From assembly GCF_009755275.1 (NCBI RefSeq), contig NZ_WQLA01000003.1, forward strand, positions 496,001 through 560,000: a stretch of DNA of 64,000 nucleotides. Direction: 5' to 3'. This DNA comes from Mucilaginibacter aquatilis (GTDB lineage Bacteria > Bacteroidota > Bacteroidia > Sphingobacteriales > Sphingobacteriaceae). Positions 17,428-27,590 of the stretch are shown here, in pieces. Under the pieces are notes generated by a model. That model ran no database searches. It was not told the DNA's origin and saw only the letters and a list, made by a program, of their open reading frames with translations. Numbering within the stretch: position 1 is the stretch's first letter; every line of letters begins with the position of its first letter. The translations under genes were made by a program, and so were the position numbers.

Positions 17428-19758
17428 TTACAGGGTAAACCCACAGCGGATGGCTTTTTTAATATTAAGAAGCGCAATACGTTTATTATGGTCCGTCAGG
17501 GATTTTTTCTCCGTCACCAGATCGTTCATAAACTGATATTCATAACCCTGAAGCTTTTTAGCTCTACGATCCCATGCAAGTACTTTCCCAAGCAGTTCAA
17601 GAGTGACATTGATATCCTCCTCTGAACTTTTTCCGGCAGCTTCATCAGGGTCATCCGTATAAAGGATTTCGGGTGCCCGTTCTGTGACGATTTCAAGAAT
17701 ACGGATGCCGGCCAGACGCTCAGTATCTGTTAGGAGTTTGTTATTGCGAATCCGCCCGACCAGGTTAAAGCAATGGTCCTGCTGCTGAAGCGAAAGATTT
17801 CCTGTTGCTTTGCCCCAGTCATCAATTTTACGCCATATAGCGGGAGGTACCGAACGCAGGCGCTCTGTATCTTCCGCAATTAATATCTGTGCGGCCTCAT
17901 CTTCGGAAATCTTCTTTCGCTGACCGGATCTTTTGTCCGCGAAGTCGCCTTTCAGTGAAGAAAGGTCAATTTTAAAATCGATGTTTTTAAGCTGATTCCA
18001 GCAGTCTTCCTTTTTTGCCCATTCTCCATAAAGCGAACCGGGAGCATTGACTCTTATCCATGAATCAATATTACTCATCAGATCATACAGTGTTTCAGAA
18101 AGGTTCTCTGAAATCTGCTGCTCTTTCCATATTTTGAATAAATCAAGCTGATAATTTGTTTTATGAGCCAGCCATCCGATTGCATAGGGAACTGTTATAT
18201 AGCGCATATCTCCGATTGCGTTCGGTTTAGTACCATATATTTTTTCGGCTGCCCTGAAAATAATTGCTTTTGCAACAAGATCCTCGAAAAAGATATTGTC
18301 CGGTACTGCTGTGGCTACAGCCATGAACTGAACGTAGTTTTTCTGATTACCTCTCACAACGGTCCAGGGACCTGCGGCGAGGGTACGTCCGGTATATTTC
18401 TCCCCGTAGGCATTCTCGTACTTGGCAATGTCTTCTTTGCTGAACACCTGGAATTTCGGGTTTTTAATATCGAAGGCTCTGGCTCTGGCATCTGTGAAGC
18501 CATCCTTGAGCCGGGCATTTTTATACTGCCCGCGGACACGTTCATAAAACCATCTGGTCTGAACAGATCTTGAATCATGGTGCGGTGTGAACAATGCACG
18601 GGATATTTTTTCAAGTTCCACATGAAAAGGCTTGTTGGAACTCAGGTCCGATACAGACACTTTATTTTGCGTATTGGCATATTCAGCGATACGGGAAACG
18701 ATGCTGCCCAGATTGTCCTTATTTGTAACAAGCGAAAGTTTCAGCTGAACGTAAATGCCGGAAATATCTGCCTTATCCTTTTTAAGTGTGTGGTATATTG
18801 ATGCGGTTGTCTGTCCGCCATTAACGATCTGCAGGTCTTTTACCGAGGCTATCACCTGACCTTTTCCATCTGCGGAGGCAGCTATCGTGACATCCTCAGC
18901 GGTGGCAGCAATTCCGTTATTAAAAGCAAGAAACATCTGGGGCTCGGTCATAATGGTTTTACGGATACCGTTATTTATTTTACCGGAAAACTGGAGAAAG
19001 GATCTTACATTCTGTTCCAGCAGACGTGCGCCAAAGCGTTCGTATATAACAGCAAGTGCATTGCCCGGTACAATGGCCAGATAGGACTGGTATTCGGTGG
19101 CCGGTCCCGGAGCAGCTACACAGGGAATCTCAAATCCGTCTTCACGGAAATTGATTTCGATCGGAATGTGCGACTTTACACTGATATTATATAAATATTC
19201 AAGGTCTACAATCCGGACGAAGACCGGATAACCTGATATATTAGCCTGCGCAGGAGGTTTACCCGAGTAAATACCGTCGGTAATAATGATTGCGTTAATC
19301 CGGACCAGATTTTCCCGCAGGTCAGAAGAAGTGCTGAGTGTGTGCGCAAACTGGAATATTTCTGAGGCCTCCTCAATTTCACCGGCATAATCCTTGTAAA
19401 CAGCCTTACGGAAGAAATTGGTGATCCGTTTTACCGCGGTATCGACATCTTCACGTGCAATTTTCTGCGGTTCGTCATATCCTCTGTAAAGAGTTATGAT
19501 GAGATCGACGGTTTCATAGTTTTCGGATATCGCATATCCGTTGATTTTATGCTGATTCTTCGTTCCGAGGGCCTTTTCATCATAGGACGGCCTGGCATTC
19601 TCGATTTCACCCGATTCACCAAGCAGGTTAAGAGCCCACTGGGTGAAGGTTTGTTCGAGTGTACCGCCGTTTTCGCCGGTCAGCTGGGTCGAGCGGACTT
19701 CACGTGATACCTCGGAATAAAACCGGTTAATACCGGCGCTTTCGTATAAATTACTCAT
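17428..19758 (-). CDS. AIPR-family abortive phage infection protein
   Basis: 776 residues of the AIPR type. Landmarks are LLGESGEIENARPSYDEK near 49, FLAFNNGIAATAEDV near 286, IVNGGQTTASIYH near 315 and the RAEKIYG region. Proteins of this family are tied to abortive infection and commonly sit with methyltransferase and Z1 genes. The catalytic role is not established. It is the last gene of the operon that begins near 28 kb, overlapping the upstream PD-(D/E)XK gene by 8 bp, so its dose is linked to the others. Confidence 0.85.
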   Translation of the reverse strand: MSNLYESAGINRFYSEVSREVRSTQLTGENGGTLEQTFTQWALNLLGESGEIENARPSYDEKALGTKNQHKINGYAISENYETVDLIITLYRGYDEPQKIAREDVDTAVKRITNFFRKAVYKDYAGEIEEASEIFQFAHTLSTSSDLRENLVRINAIIITDGIYSGKPPAQANISGYPVFVRIVDLEYLYNISVKSHIPIEINFREDGFEIPCVAAPGPATEYQSYLAIVPGNALAVIYERFGARLLEQNVRSFLQFSGKINNGIRKTIMTEPQMFLAFNNGIAATAEDVTIAASADGKGQVIASVKDLQIVNGGQTTASIYHTLKKDKADISGIYVQLKLSLVTNKDNLGSIVSRIAEYANTQNKVSVSDLSSNKPFHVELEKISRALFTPHHDSRSVQTRWFYERVRGQYKNARLKDGFTDARARAFDIKNPKFQVFSKEDIAKYENAYGEKYTGRTLAAGPWTVVRGNQKNYVQFMAVATAVPDNIFFEDLVAKAIIFRAAEKIYGTKPNAIGDMRYITVPYAIGWLAHKTNYQLDLFKIWKEQQISENLSETLYDLMSNIDSWIRVNAPGSLYGEWAKKEDCWNQLKNIDFKIDLSSLKGDFADKRSGQRKKISEDEAAQILIAEDTERLRSVPPAIWRKIDDWGKATGNLSLQQQDHCFNLVGRIRNNKLLTDTERLAGIRILEIVTERAPEILYTDDPDEAAGKSSEEDINVTLELLGKVLAWDRRAKKLQGYEYQFMNDLVTEKKSLTDHNKRIALLNIKKAIRCGFTL

Positions 19759-20755
19759 GATGATCTAGGCTGTTTAATACTGTTGCTGAAGTTACCACAT
19801 AATCCCGGCAGGACGAAATCATGACTGAATACTCGACATCCCCGATGCCGGAACGCAATTCATTTTCCTGAATTCTTGGAAAGTTCCCCTCTACTTTATA
19901 GAATTCCGCAGCGCGTATAAGATATCCGGTTTCTGTATAATGGTCACGGTCTTCATCACGATAGCCACCAAAAAGCAGTTTGGCGTTGAATCTGTTCAGG
20001 GCGGCCGCATTGGCAATAAGCGCCAGTCGTATTTCATCTACCAGCGCCGGAAGCGTTTCACCTGCATCCTGCAATACTTCCAGTGAAATATGGAAGAGGA
20101 AAAGATTACTGAGATGGGTTGGATCCAGCTGGCGGTCACCATTTATAAGTACGCTCTCGTGATTATTTCCTTTGGTCGTCTTTACTTCAACGGCGCACAG
20201 CCCCGCCTGAAAATCCCGGACCTGCCCTTCACAGCCCACCCACGCACTTACCCTTCCGAAATGGTCCGGCCCGCCATGTAAAAGAAAGAGCCTCAGGAAG
20301 TGAAGTTCTCCCCAGAGCCCACGCTGTGATTCCGGTTTAAGCCAGTCACCGGCGGCTTTTTTAAATAAGCCGTTCCAGTTCTCAAACCGGTTCAGCATTG
20401 TCTGTACGAGCATTTGTTCGGCCGTTATCGTGCGGGCGGAATTTATCAGGTCTTCACAAAGTATTCCGAAGATATCATTATGGTCAGGGTTGGTGAGTTT
20501 AAAAAGCAGCAGATTACGTCCGGCTTCACGTGGATGTGGTTCCAGTATAACTTCCAGATCCCTGAGTCCGTTATAAGGTGTCAGGTCCGGAGCCAGTCCG
20601 TTACTGACTGAGGCCGCGAGACATCTGTATTTCCCTGGCGACCTGAGTGCCACGAAAACATTAGGCAGGATTCCGCCTGTAAAACCCCTCAGCATAATGC
20701 CGGAGGTAAATTTCGGATCGTTTTCCTGCTGGCTCCAGATTTCCTTAATTGTCAT
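19751..20755 (-). CDS. PD-(D/E)XK motif protein (DUF4420)
   Basis: From the start at 20755 (MTIKEIWSQQ) it has 334 residues. A longer frame to 20890 would overlap the Z1 gene in an unlikely way. The core GQVRDFQAGLCAVEVKTTKG supplies the D and E-x-K residues of the nuclease fold, and the sequence before it (LWGELHFLRLFLLHG) is typical of DUF4420. It is the probable endonuclease arm of the operon. It overlaps both neighbours by ~10 bp. Other starts at 20761 or 20764 are possible. Confidence 0.82.
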   Translation of the reverse strand: MTIKEIWSQQENDPKFTSGIMLRGFTGGILPNVFVALRSPGKYRCLAASVSNGLAPDLTPYNGLRDLEVILEPHPREAGRNLLLFKLTNPDHNDIFGILCEDLINSARTITAEQMLVQTMLNRFENWNGLFKKAAGDWLKPESQRGLWGELHFLRLFLLHGGPDHFGRVSAWVGCEGQVRDFQAGLCAVEVKTTKGNNHESVLINGDRQLDPTHLSNLFLFHISLEVLQDAGETLPALVDEIRLALIANAAALNRFNAKLLFGGYRDEDRDHYTETGYLIRAAEFYKVEGNFPRIQENELRSGIGDVEYSVMISSCRDYVVTSATVLNSLDHHE

Positions 20756-23717
20756 CGTCATCATCTTCGTCCTGTTCGAATTCAAAATCCTGGTCAAAAT
20801 AGGGCAGCAATTGTTCGGGAATCTTATATGACACCGCTGAATTAAAACGGCTTCCCGGAAAGCTGATGGCAAAAGCAACAACCGGTTCACTGAATGTTGC
20901 CGGTTCGTCTTTCAGGAAGGCTCCTTTCGGTTCCAGCAGGTAAATCATCAGTAGCGAAGTCGATGGATCGCGGATTTCGTTACGTACGATTTCTCCGTTG
21001 GGATACTGGGGAGCACCTTCCTTGTTTTTATCTATCCACATTGCAGTTGTCCGTTTCATCGCTTCCAGGTATTCTGCATCTTCAAGATCTATGAACTCAT
21101 CTCTTGGACTGATCACGTGTGACTTGCGCAGATAATAATTTTCGGAAGTTGTGTTCATGGCATCTGCCGTCCGCAGATACCAGCCTGCACTCACGGCACC
21201 ACCAATCATACTTGTATGTTTGTCCGGGTCAGCGGTTTTCTTTGATATAAGGGCCACGTTCCATGACGTAAGTTCCTTGTTGGTGAGCTGGAGATTGATA
21301 AAACGGATAAGATTTGAGGGATCAGCGGCCCGGAGGTTCTCCGAGAGTCTGAACCCGTGCAGAAATTCCAGCACCTTTCCGGCAGAAACATCCTTCCACA
21401 GGTAGTTGTCTTTTCTAACATTGAAGCTGCTACCAAGAGACTCTATAAAACCCGTGGTAATTTCAAGGTTCCGGAGAACGGTATCCCTGTTTTTGGACAG
21501 CTCATAGGACTCAATCAGACGCCCTGCCCATGATATGGTAATATCGACCGCTTTCCGGATTTTATTCGATGCAGATATCTGCAGAACCCCGGGATGCGTT
21601 CTTACTTTCAGCGCATATTTTTCAGGTGTCGCGCCGGCTACATTGGACATGTAATCGAATTCATCACGCAGTTCTTCCGAGGCGTGCGTAATATGACAGA
21701 ACCATTCGTTGATATCCCGGCTGGTAAAAAGCCGGCACAGATCTGTGTAACCCGTCCGGTATCCGAACCAGCGGCCCATCTGCATGAGTGTATCGTACAT
21801 GCGGGATGCTCTCAGATAATAGCTCACTGAAAGACCCTCGAGCGTCAATCCGCGGGAAAGTTTGTCTCCCCCGATGGCAATCACTGACAGTCCGCCTTTG
21901 TGTTCGTAATAATCCAGTACATCCTTTGAACCGCCGTTGATTTCCCGTACCTGGATCCTGGAGGCGGCATCATGTAAAACGGCAACGACATCCTCCCATG
22001 AATGAACCTGCATATGGTGATCGAGTTTACCCAAACCGTTGGCAAGAATCGTCCGGGTGGTTGTTATATAAGATCTGTTACCATCAGTGTCTGTTTCGAA
22101 AACCGCACGGAGTTCGCTTATAATCTCCGGGACGTTCTGTTCGATCCCCAGCTTGTAGTAAGACAGCAACTCATCGACCACCCGGAAAACGAGTTTCTGC
22201 CAGTTCTGAAAACGGGTGATGTGTATGAGCATCGAATTATGAACAGCTGACTGTCCCCTGAGCAGGCGTACAGCGCAAGTAATGATAAAGGATTTGACAG
22301 CAGTTTTGAGCGACTCAGGAGCTCTGCCCCGAAAATCAGTTATGTAATTCTGCTCGACAGCCTCATTGGTCTTCCAGATGGGCAGATCAGCTTTTTTGTG
22401 TTTGTCTGGTATAAATGTATCATAATCGTTGATACGGCGCACGACAGGAAGAACCGAATCAGAATCTCCGTCATCTTCAAGTACAGAAAAGCCAAAGACC
22501 CGGTCAGGTCCGATGTAATTGGACGGCGCGGGAAGGTTTATGATAAAGTCACGGGGAAAAAGCTGATCCTCCTCGATAGGAATAAAGATATTGGCGAAAG
22601 GCGTTGCCGTATAGCCTACGTATCCTGATTTTTCGAAGAGACCGATTACGTCCCGGATTAAGCGGTTGGTTGTAGTCGCAGGATCATCTTCCTTATTGGT
22701 GTTAATAGATGCCTGATCTGCTTCGTCATCAATGAGCAGCATTTTCTTTGAACGGATAACGCGTTTTCCGTCGGGCCGCTGTTCTGCCTGGGCTGAAAGC
22801 CATTTAACGAGTTTCTCCAGGCGGGGCTTTGTTTTTTTAGCTACAACGATAATGGGCTCATTGGTATGGAATGTAAGTGTTGTGCTGCCACCGATATCAC
22901 CGCCGCTCGCGCTGGATGTGACAGAATGTACCGGAAGACGCTGACGGTTGATTCCTGCACCGATAGTATGCTCCCCCGTATCAAATGCTCTCTGAAACTG
23001 CGTGTCGAATCCGAGAAATCCTTCGTCAATCCGGAGCTGCGTCTGGCTGCGGAGGCTGTTCTGTGTTCCGGCAAGAACAATGATCAGGTTGAATCCGGCA
23101 TCAGCAGCCTTGCTGATCAGTCCGGTATAATTCGACGTCTTTCCGGATTGAACCTGCCCCACAACAAGTCCGTATTTGGTGATTGCACCCGGGAGCACCG
23201 GATCAAACAGACCATCCAGAATACGTGAGGTCAGCCGGTCAGTCTGGGTGACTACTGCTGACGGCATACCTTTCTGCTCCAGCAGGTATTCACTGTATCT
23301 TTTCCAGAAATTCCACCGGATAGATGCTGTTTTTTCGTAAACCCATGGTTTTGGGTTTCGTTCAAGGACCTTAAAATCCTCCATCCGTATATTATAAAGG
23401 GACATCAGTTCCTCTCTGATAATATCACGACCAAGACCGGCGAATCTCGGATTGCAGACTACGTTATCTATTACTTCTTCAAAGCGTGCATCGTCTATAG
23501 AACCTGTAAGAGGCAGATCGGTTCTGGCAAAGCGCAGTGCTTCTTCCAGGGAATCCGGATTGTCGAGTATATCTTTAATTTCTGCAGCAAGTTCATCAGC
23601 GCCGACCGGCAGAATCTGTATGACTTTTTCGGCTGTTGAGCGGATGACCTCCCCGGAAAGGGGTCTTGGCATCCGTGATATCATCACCAATGCTGTTTTT
23701 ACGGCTTGTTTGATCAT
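20745..23717 (-). CDS. Z1-domain ATPase
   Basis: 990 residues. Walker A is in GLVVGQVQSGKTSNYTGLI, Walker B in LLIDDEADQAS, and the Z1 core reads IAIGGDKLSRGLTLEGLS followed by YDTLMQMGRWFGYR, which resembles the helicase motif VI region. The C terminus ends in a very acidic run. Z1 proteins are P-loop enzymes found with methyltransferases and GHKL ATPases in restriction-like systems, where they may move DNA or unwind it. It overlaps the GHKL gene by 4 bp and the DUF4420 gene by ~11 bp. Confidence 0.9.
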   Translation of the reverse strand: MIKQAVKTALVMISRMPRPLSGEVIRSTAEKVIQILPVGADELAAEIKDILDNPDSLEEALRFARTDLPLTGSIDDARFEEVIDNVVCNPRFAGLGRDIIREELMSLYNIRMEDFKVLERNPKPWVYEKTASIRWNFWKRYSEYLLEQKGMPSAVVTQTDRLTSRILDGLFDPVLPGAITKYGLVVGQVQSGKTSNYTGLISKAADAGFNLIIVLAGTQNSLRSQTQLRIDEGFLGFDTQFQRAFDTGEHTIGAGINRQRLPVHSVTSSASGGDIGGSTTLTFHTNEPIIVVAKKTKPRLEKLVKWLSAQAEQRPDGKRVIRSKKMLLIDDEADQASINTNKEDDPATTTNRLIRDVIGLFEKSGYVGYTATPFANIFIPIEEDQLFPRDFIINLPAPSNYIGPDRVFGFSVLEDDGDSDSVLPVVRRINDYDTFIPDKHKKADLPIWKTNEAVEQNYITDFRGRAPESLKTAVKSFIITCAVRLLRGQSAVHNSMLIHITRFQNWQKLVFRVVDELLSYYKLGIEQNVPEIISELRAVFETDTDGNRSYITTTRTILANGLGKLDHHMQVHSWEDVVAVLHDAASRIQVREINGGSKDVLDYYEHKGGLSVIAIGGDKLSRGLTLEGLSVSYYLRASRMYDTLMQMGRWFGYRTGYTDLCRLFTSRDINEWFCHITHASEELRDEFDYMSNVAGATPEKYALKVRTHPGVLQISASNKIRKAVDITISWAGRLIESYELSKNRDTVLRNLEITTGFIESLGSSFNVRKDNYLWKDVSAGKVLEFLHGFRLSENLRAADPSNLIRFINLQLTNKELTSWNVALISKKTADPDKHTSMIGGAVSAGWYLRTADAMNTTSENYYLRKSHVISPRDEFIDLEDAEYLEAMKRTTAMWIDKNKEGAPQYPNGEIVRNEIRDPSTSLLMIYLLEPKGAFLKDEPATFSEPVVAFAISFPGSRFNSAVSYKIPEQLLPYFDQDFEFEQDEDDDDDN

Positions 23718-25186
23718 TCTTGTAAAAGGTCTATAAGGTGTGGGTAGTGGTTGAAAGGTTCTGTGTTGATCAGTATTTTTTTTGCCTGATCGCTATCTGT
23801 ACCGGTCGACAGGATATTTCTGAAAATCAGCTCAAGTGTTTCTCCGACCGGATTGCCGGCAGCGCCGTCGAACGGAGAGCCCTGATGCTCCGGCTGCTCC
23901 GCTTCCCTGATGTAAATTGACTTCACCGGAACGGTTTCTTCAACAAATCTGAGCAGCAGGTCAACCGCCCTTGACGGGTTTTCTGAGGCTTCCTGCATTG
24001 CTTTTTCGACTAACGGGTGCGTTCTGTTAATCTTAAAATACCATTTATCGCCTCGTTTGTGCTCTGCCCAAAGGGGAACGAAAGGCTGTCCCGGCGATCT
24101 TGAAATCGTTTTACCCCGGTGCCGGTAAACTTCGACGGCAATATTCCTGATTTGTCCGGCATACGCTTTCAGCTGGTCGCGGAGCAGCAGGGGCGGCCGG
24201 GCAACGGACTTTTTAATGTCTATCTGCCATTGTGCATCGAGACTGTTCGGTATATCCACCATAATACGCGCCAGTTTATAATGTTCCTCTTTACGGTACA
24301 TACCCAGCCAATCACCGGCCAGCAGCAGGCGCTGATTACGGTAGATATAAAACCCCTGCTGCTCATTCCACCCGCGCGGCCCTTCAGCCGCCCGGAATTC
24401 GTCTCCTGATAATTTCGACTTGTGAGGCAGAACGTAACCTTTCAGGAAGACTTTTCCGTTCAGCAGATGTTCCTCAGGCTGAGCCTGGGTGAATTTATGA
24501 GTTGGAAGAAAAGGATTCCAGGGTTCAATGAGCCGGTCCTGAAAAAAAATTTTCAGTTTGCCGGATTCCATAAAGCGGTGGAAAACCATTGCAAGGTGAC
24601 GTTTGACCTGATTCATGATATGCATGAATTTTTCCAGCGCGCCCTGATCGTCTTTCCGGAAATGCTGAACCAGCCTGTCGATATCATTCCATAGTATTGC
24701 CGTGCCGGACTCCAGCTGAGTGAGTCTGTCTGTTCCGGAGTCCTCCGGCCGGTACTTAAGCAGTTCCCAGCGTCCGGTTTCCCTGACAAAATCAAGATCC
24801 CAAGTCCACATAGCCGGCTCCCCGTTCTTACGGTGACTGGTGGCTGTCAGCTTCCGGCATTGTGAAAAGCTTGCTGTTTTAAGGCCCAGGCCAAACCGCC
24901 CGAGATCTTTTTCGCCACGCTCAGTAAGCGGATTTTTGCTTCCCGGACGCATGGCCTGAACCAGTTCGTCGCTGTCCATACCGGTCCCGTTGTCTGTTAT
25001 GGAAAGCCATGTATCATTTCCTTTCCATTCAAAGTCCACCCATACACCGGATGCACCGGCGGATACTGAATTATCGATAATATCCGCGACTGCGGCCTCG
25101 ATTGTATAACCTATAGCACGGAAAGTTTCAATCATTGAAGATGCTTCCGGCACCGCAGGCTCGGTTTCAAATAAACTATAATCCAT
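23714..25186 (-). CDS. GHKL (HSP90/MORC/MutL-type) ATPase
   Basis: 490 residues. ATP-binding motifs are seen at the N terminus: AAVADIIDNSVSAGA (N-box, with D where many members have E), ITDNGTGMDSDEL (G1) and GRFGLGLKTASFSQ (G2). A middle domain follows. ATP-driven dimer closure of this fold is used as a clamp or switch in MutL and MORC proteins. Here it is encoded between a DUF3883 nuclease-like gene and Z1, with a 4-bp overlap to Z1. In the literature on restriction-like systems, MORC-type ATPases occur together with Z1. The role as a DNA clamp is inference. Confidence 0.88.
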   Translation of the reverse strand: MDYSLFETEPAVPEASSMIETFRAIGYTIEAAVADIIDNSVSAGASGVWVDFEWKGNDTWLSITDNGTGMDSDELVQAMRPGSKNPLTERGEKDLGRFGLGLKTASFSQCRKLTATSHRKNGEPAMWTWDLDFVRETGRWELLKYRPEDSGTDRLTQLESGTAILWNDIDRLVQHFRKDDQGALEKFMHIMNQVKRHLAMVFHRFMESGKLKIFFQDRLIEPWNPFLPTHKFTQAQPEEHLLNGKVFLKGYVLPHKSKLSGDEFRAAEGPRGWNEQQGFYIYRNQRLLLAGDWLGMYRKEEHYKLARIMVDIPNSLDAQWQIDIKKSVARPPLLLRDQLKAYAGQIRNIAVEVYRHRGKTISRSPGQPFVPLWAEHKRGDKWYFKINRTHPLVEKAMQEASENPSRAVDLLLRFVEETVPVKSIYIREAEQPEHQGSPFDGAAGNPVGETLELIFRNILSTGTDSDQAKKILINTEPFNHYPHLIDLLQE

Positions 25187-25960
25187 TTAATAGAAGGCTG
25201 ACAGCTGACCGGATGTGATACTCCAGTTTACCTGTATGGTTGTGATAATATTTTGTTTAGGTTTTAATTTTGAGGCCGGATTCTGAATCAGCAGAATTCT
25301 TTCTGCGCTTTTTACTGCTGCTACGACTACGAGATAATAGCTGTCGCCGTTCCGGAGAGCAGTTTCCCACTCCTTGCCGGTGAACCCGATCCCTCCTTCA
25401 GCCTCTCCGATACCTTTGACTTCAACAAAAAGGGAGCTGTTTTCTGTTTCTATTTCAAAGTCATACCCCGTGCCAAGCTCGCGGGTATCGATCAGCCTGC
25501 CGGCTGCAGGGAGCTTATGTACAGCATACCATTTCATGAAAATCTCTTCAGCCTTCCGGCCGGTCGGCCCGCGCGGTACAAATACAGGGGAAGACTTCTT
25601 TCTGTCCGAAGAACCCGGTACAGCAAGAAGTACGGCGATCGAATCAGCATTCTGTATCCCCCTGTTGAGTATTTCAGTGACAATTGCAAAAACATCATTC
25701 TCTCCCAGTCCCTCCATTGCTTTGGCAACCAGTTCACGGGATACAATCATTTTTTTCTGATACCAGCCGGCCCGGTTACCAAAAAGCGGGTCAAATTCGT
25801 CACGCATCTGTTTCAGCGTTGTCTGTTTGACGTCGAGTATTTCGGCAATAGCTCTGTGGGTTTCATTCATTGTGCCATAACCAAGCCTGGCATAAGCAAC
25901 TTCATTAAACCTCGCCAGGTAATACGCCGGATACAATGCTAATTTTCTCCTGTTGTCCAT
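25187..25960 (-). CDS. DUF3883-domain protein, nuclease-like fold
   Basis: 257 residues. The C-terminal half matches DUF3883: GRKAEEIFMKWYAVHK near 134, then LGTGYDFEIETENSSLFVEV with D-x-E and EVKG spacing like a PD-(D/E)XK core, and a WETALRNGDSYYLVVV ending. The N-terminal half is helical. It abuts the GHKL gene with no gap and overlaps the methyltransferase by ~22 bp. It may be a second nuclease or a DNA-reading partner of the ATPase. Confidence 0.75.
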   Translation of the reverse strand: MDNRRKLALYPAYYLARFNEVAYARLGYGTMNETHRAIAEILDVKQTTLKQMRDEFDPLFGNRAGWYQKKMIVSRELVAKAMEGLGENDVFAIVTEILNRGIQNADSIAVLLAVPGSSDRKKSSPVFVPRGPTGRKAEEIFMKWYAVHKLPAAGRLIDTRELGTGYDFEIETENSSLFVEVKGIGEAEGGIGFTGKEWETALRNGDSYYLVVVAAVKSAERILLIQNPASKLKPKQNIITTIQVNWSITSGQLSAFY

Positions 25961-27528
25961 AACTCCAGCTGATGATTTGCATTGATCCGGTTTAATAAAT
26001 CTGAAACAATTACGGAGATCTGTCCGGCGAGCATAGGAGGCACAGCGTTTCCAACCTGGTGAAACTGCTGGGTTCTGCTGCCACAGAAAAAGTAGTTATC
26101 CGGAAAAGTCTGAATCCGTGCCGCTTCCCTGACGGTCAGACTGCGGCATTGTCCCGGATCATAATGAATAAAATAATGTCCGTCTTTGGAAATATGACTG
26201 GTAACCGTTGTAGCAGGCTCATCCGGCACCTGAACCCGGAAACGGTCATTAAACTTACCCGATTCTGCATTCTCATGATCAGGTAAGAGATCTTCGCCGA
26301 ATTTCCGGTAGTCAGCCATCCGCGGAAACTTGTGAAAAATGCGGGTGTAAAGTGAAGCAAAGAGATAACGTTTGAGATCCTGCGTAAGATGGCCACGGGA
26401 GGAATGGTGAACTACGCCGTCAAGCCTGCTGTCATGATACCAGTTGTAATGCGGATGTGCCGGTGAGATTGTATCGGTTGAGATTTTGAGATACTCTTCA
26501 CCGGTCGACTGTGGATAGACAGGATTAAAATCCACATCAACCTTCTGTTTTTCAAATGAGCTGACAAGCTCTCCGGTATATTTCAGAACCCTTTCTGACC
26601 AGTCAGCATATGAATCAGTAAGATTTTTATAAACTCTTTTCTTTTTAAAACCTGTGCCGTCAGGAACGATCTCACTGCTTACAAATTCGCGGTACAATCC
26701 GCTTCTGACCGGTGGCAGACCACCGATCACTGATTTCAGGTCTGTCTTTCTTTTTGTTCTGAGTATGTCAGGGCTCATATCTATATCTCCCCGCACACCG
26801 AGCAGAATAACGCGGTGCCGCTTCTGGGGGATACCATACATTTCTGATTTTATCAGATAATCGGAATCACTTCTGATATCATGGGTCACAAGCGAATAAA
26901 TGCGGTAATCCTGCGATTCAGAGCCGGGAAACACGTGGCCGGGTCTGCGCAAGTCCTCAATAATTTTACTGAAAATTTTTTCGCCGTTCAGTTCTGCGGA
27001 AAGCAGTCCCTTTACGTTTTCCATTACGAACACTGATGGCTGATGACGTGCGATAATACGGAGATACTCTTTATAGAGATGTACACGATGATCTTCTTCA
27101 AATATTCCGCCGACACGTGATCGTCCGGCCATAGAATAAGCCTGACATGGCGGCCCGCCGATCAGCACCCAGTTTTTTTCATTACCAATACATTCACTGA
27201 TGCGCCCGTCAATTTCCTTTTCAGGAGTCTGCCCGAGCGTCGCCTGCCACGCTTCTCTTGAAGCTTCGTGATATTCAGCAGGATATTGCTTGTAAAGGTC
27301 TCTGATGTCCGTTTTTTCCTTAAGAAACAGATAGTATTCTTCCGGGAATTCCCCTTTTGGAAACTGCCGCAAAAATGATCTCAAAGTAAGTGTCTGGTGA
27401 GCGTGAGCATCTTTCTCGATTGAAAGCCGGATCTTAAATACACGCTGATTGTTTTCATCCACAAGTGAACTGAAACCCTCGGCCAGACCACCCGGACCTG
27501 CAAATAAATCAATAACTGAGAAAGGCAT
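25939..27528 (-). CDS. DNA (cytosine-5) methyltransferase
   Basis: The expected motif order is present: I (VIDLFAGPGGLAEGF), IV (GGPPCQAYSMAGR with the catalytic cysteine), VI (MENVKG), VIII (QKRHRVILLG) and X (GNAVPPMLAG). A long variable region before motif IX is the target-recognition part. It uses SAM to methylate cytosines and so protects host DNA. The ATG at 27528 (MPFSVIDLFAG) is preferred; one at 27576 adds 16 residues. Downstream genes supply ATPases and nucleases, and upstream is vsr. The target site cannot be read from sequence. Confidence 0.93.
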   Translation of the reverse strand: MPFSVIDLFAGPGGLAEGFSSLVDENNQRVFKIRLSIEKDAHAHQTLTLRSFLRQFPKGEFPEEYYLFLKEKTDIRDLYKQYPAEYHEASREAWQATLGQTPEKEIDGRISECIGNEKNWVLIGGPPCQAYSMAGRSRVGGIFEEDHRVHLYKEYLRIIARHQPSVFVMENVKGLLSAELNGEKIFSKIIEDLRRPGHVFPGSESQDYRIYSLVTHDIRSDSDYLIKSEMYGIPQKRHRVILLGVRGDIDMSPDILRTKRKTDLKSVIGGLPPVRSGLYREFVSSEIVPDGTGFKKKRVYKNLTDSYADWSERVLKYTGELVSSFEKQKVDVDFNPVYPQSTGEEYLKISTDTISPAHPHYNWYHDSRLDGVVHHSSRGHLTQDLKRYLFASLYTRIFHKFPRMADYRKFGEDLLPDHENAESGKFNDRFRVQVPDEPATTVTSHISKDGHYFIHYDPGQCRSLTVREAARIQTFPDNYFFCGSRTQQFHQVGNAVPPMLAGQISVIVSDLLNRINANHQLELWTTGEN

Positions 27529-27590
27529 ATAAGATAAATGCACAAGATAAGAAGATTCAAAGACATTTTTGTGCATTTACATCCGGCAAA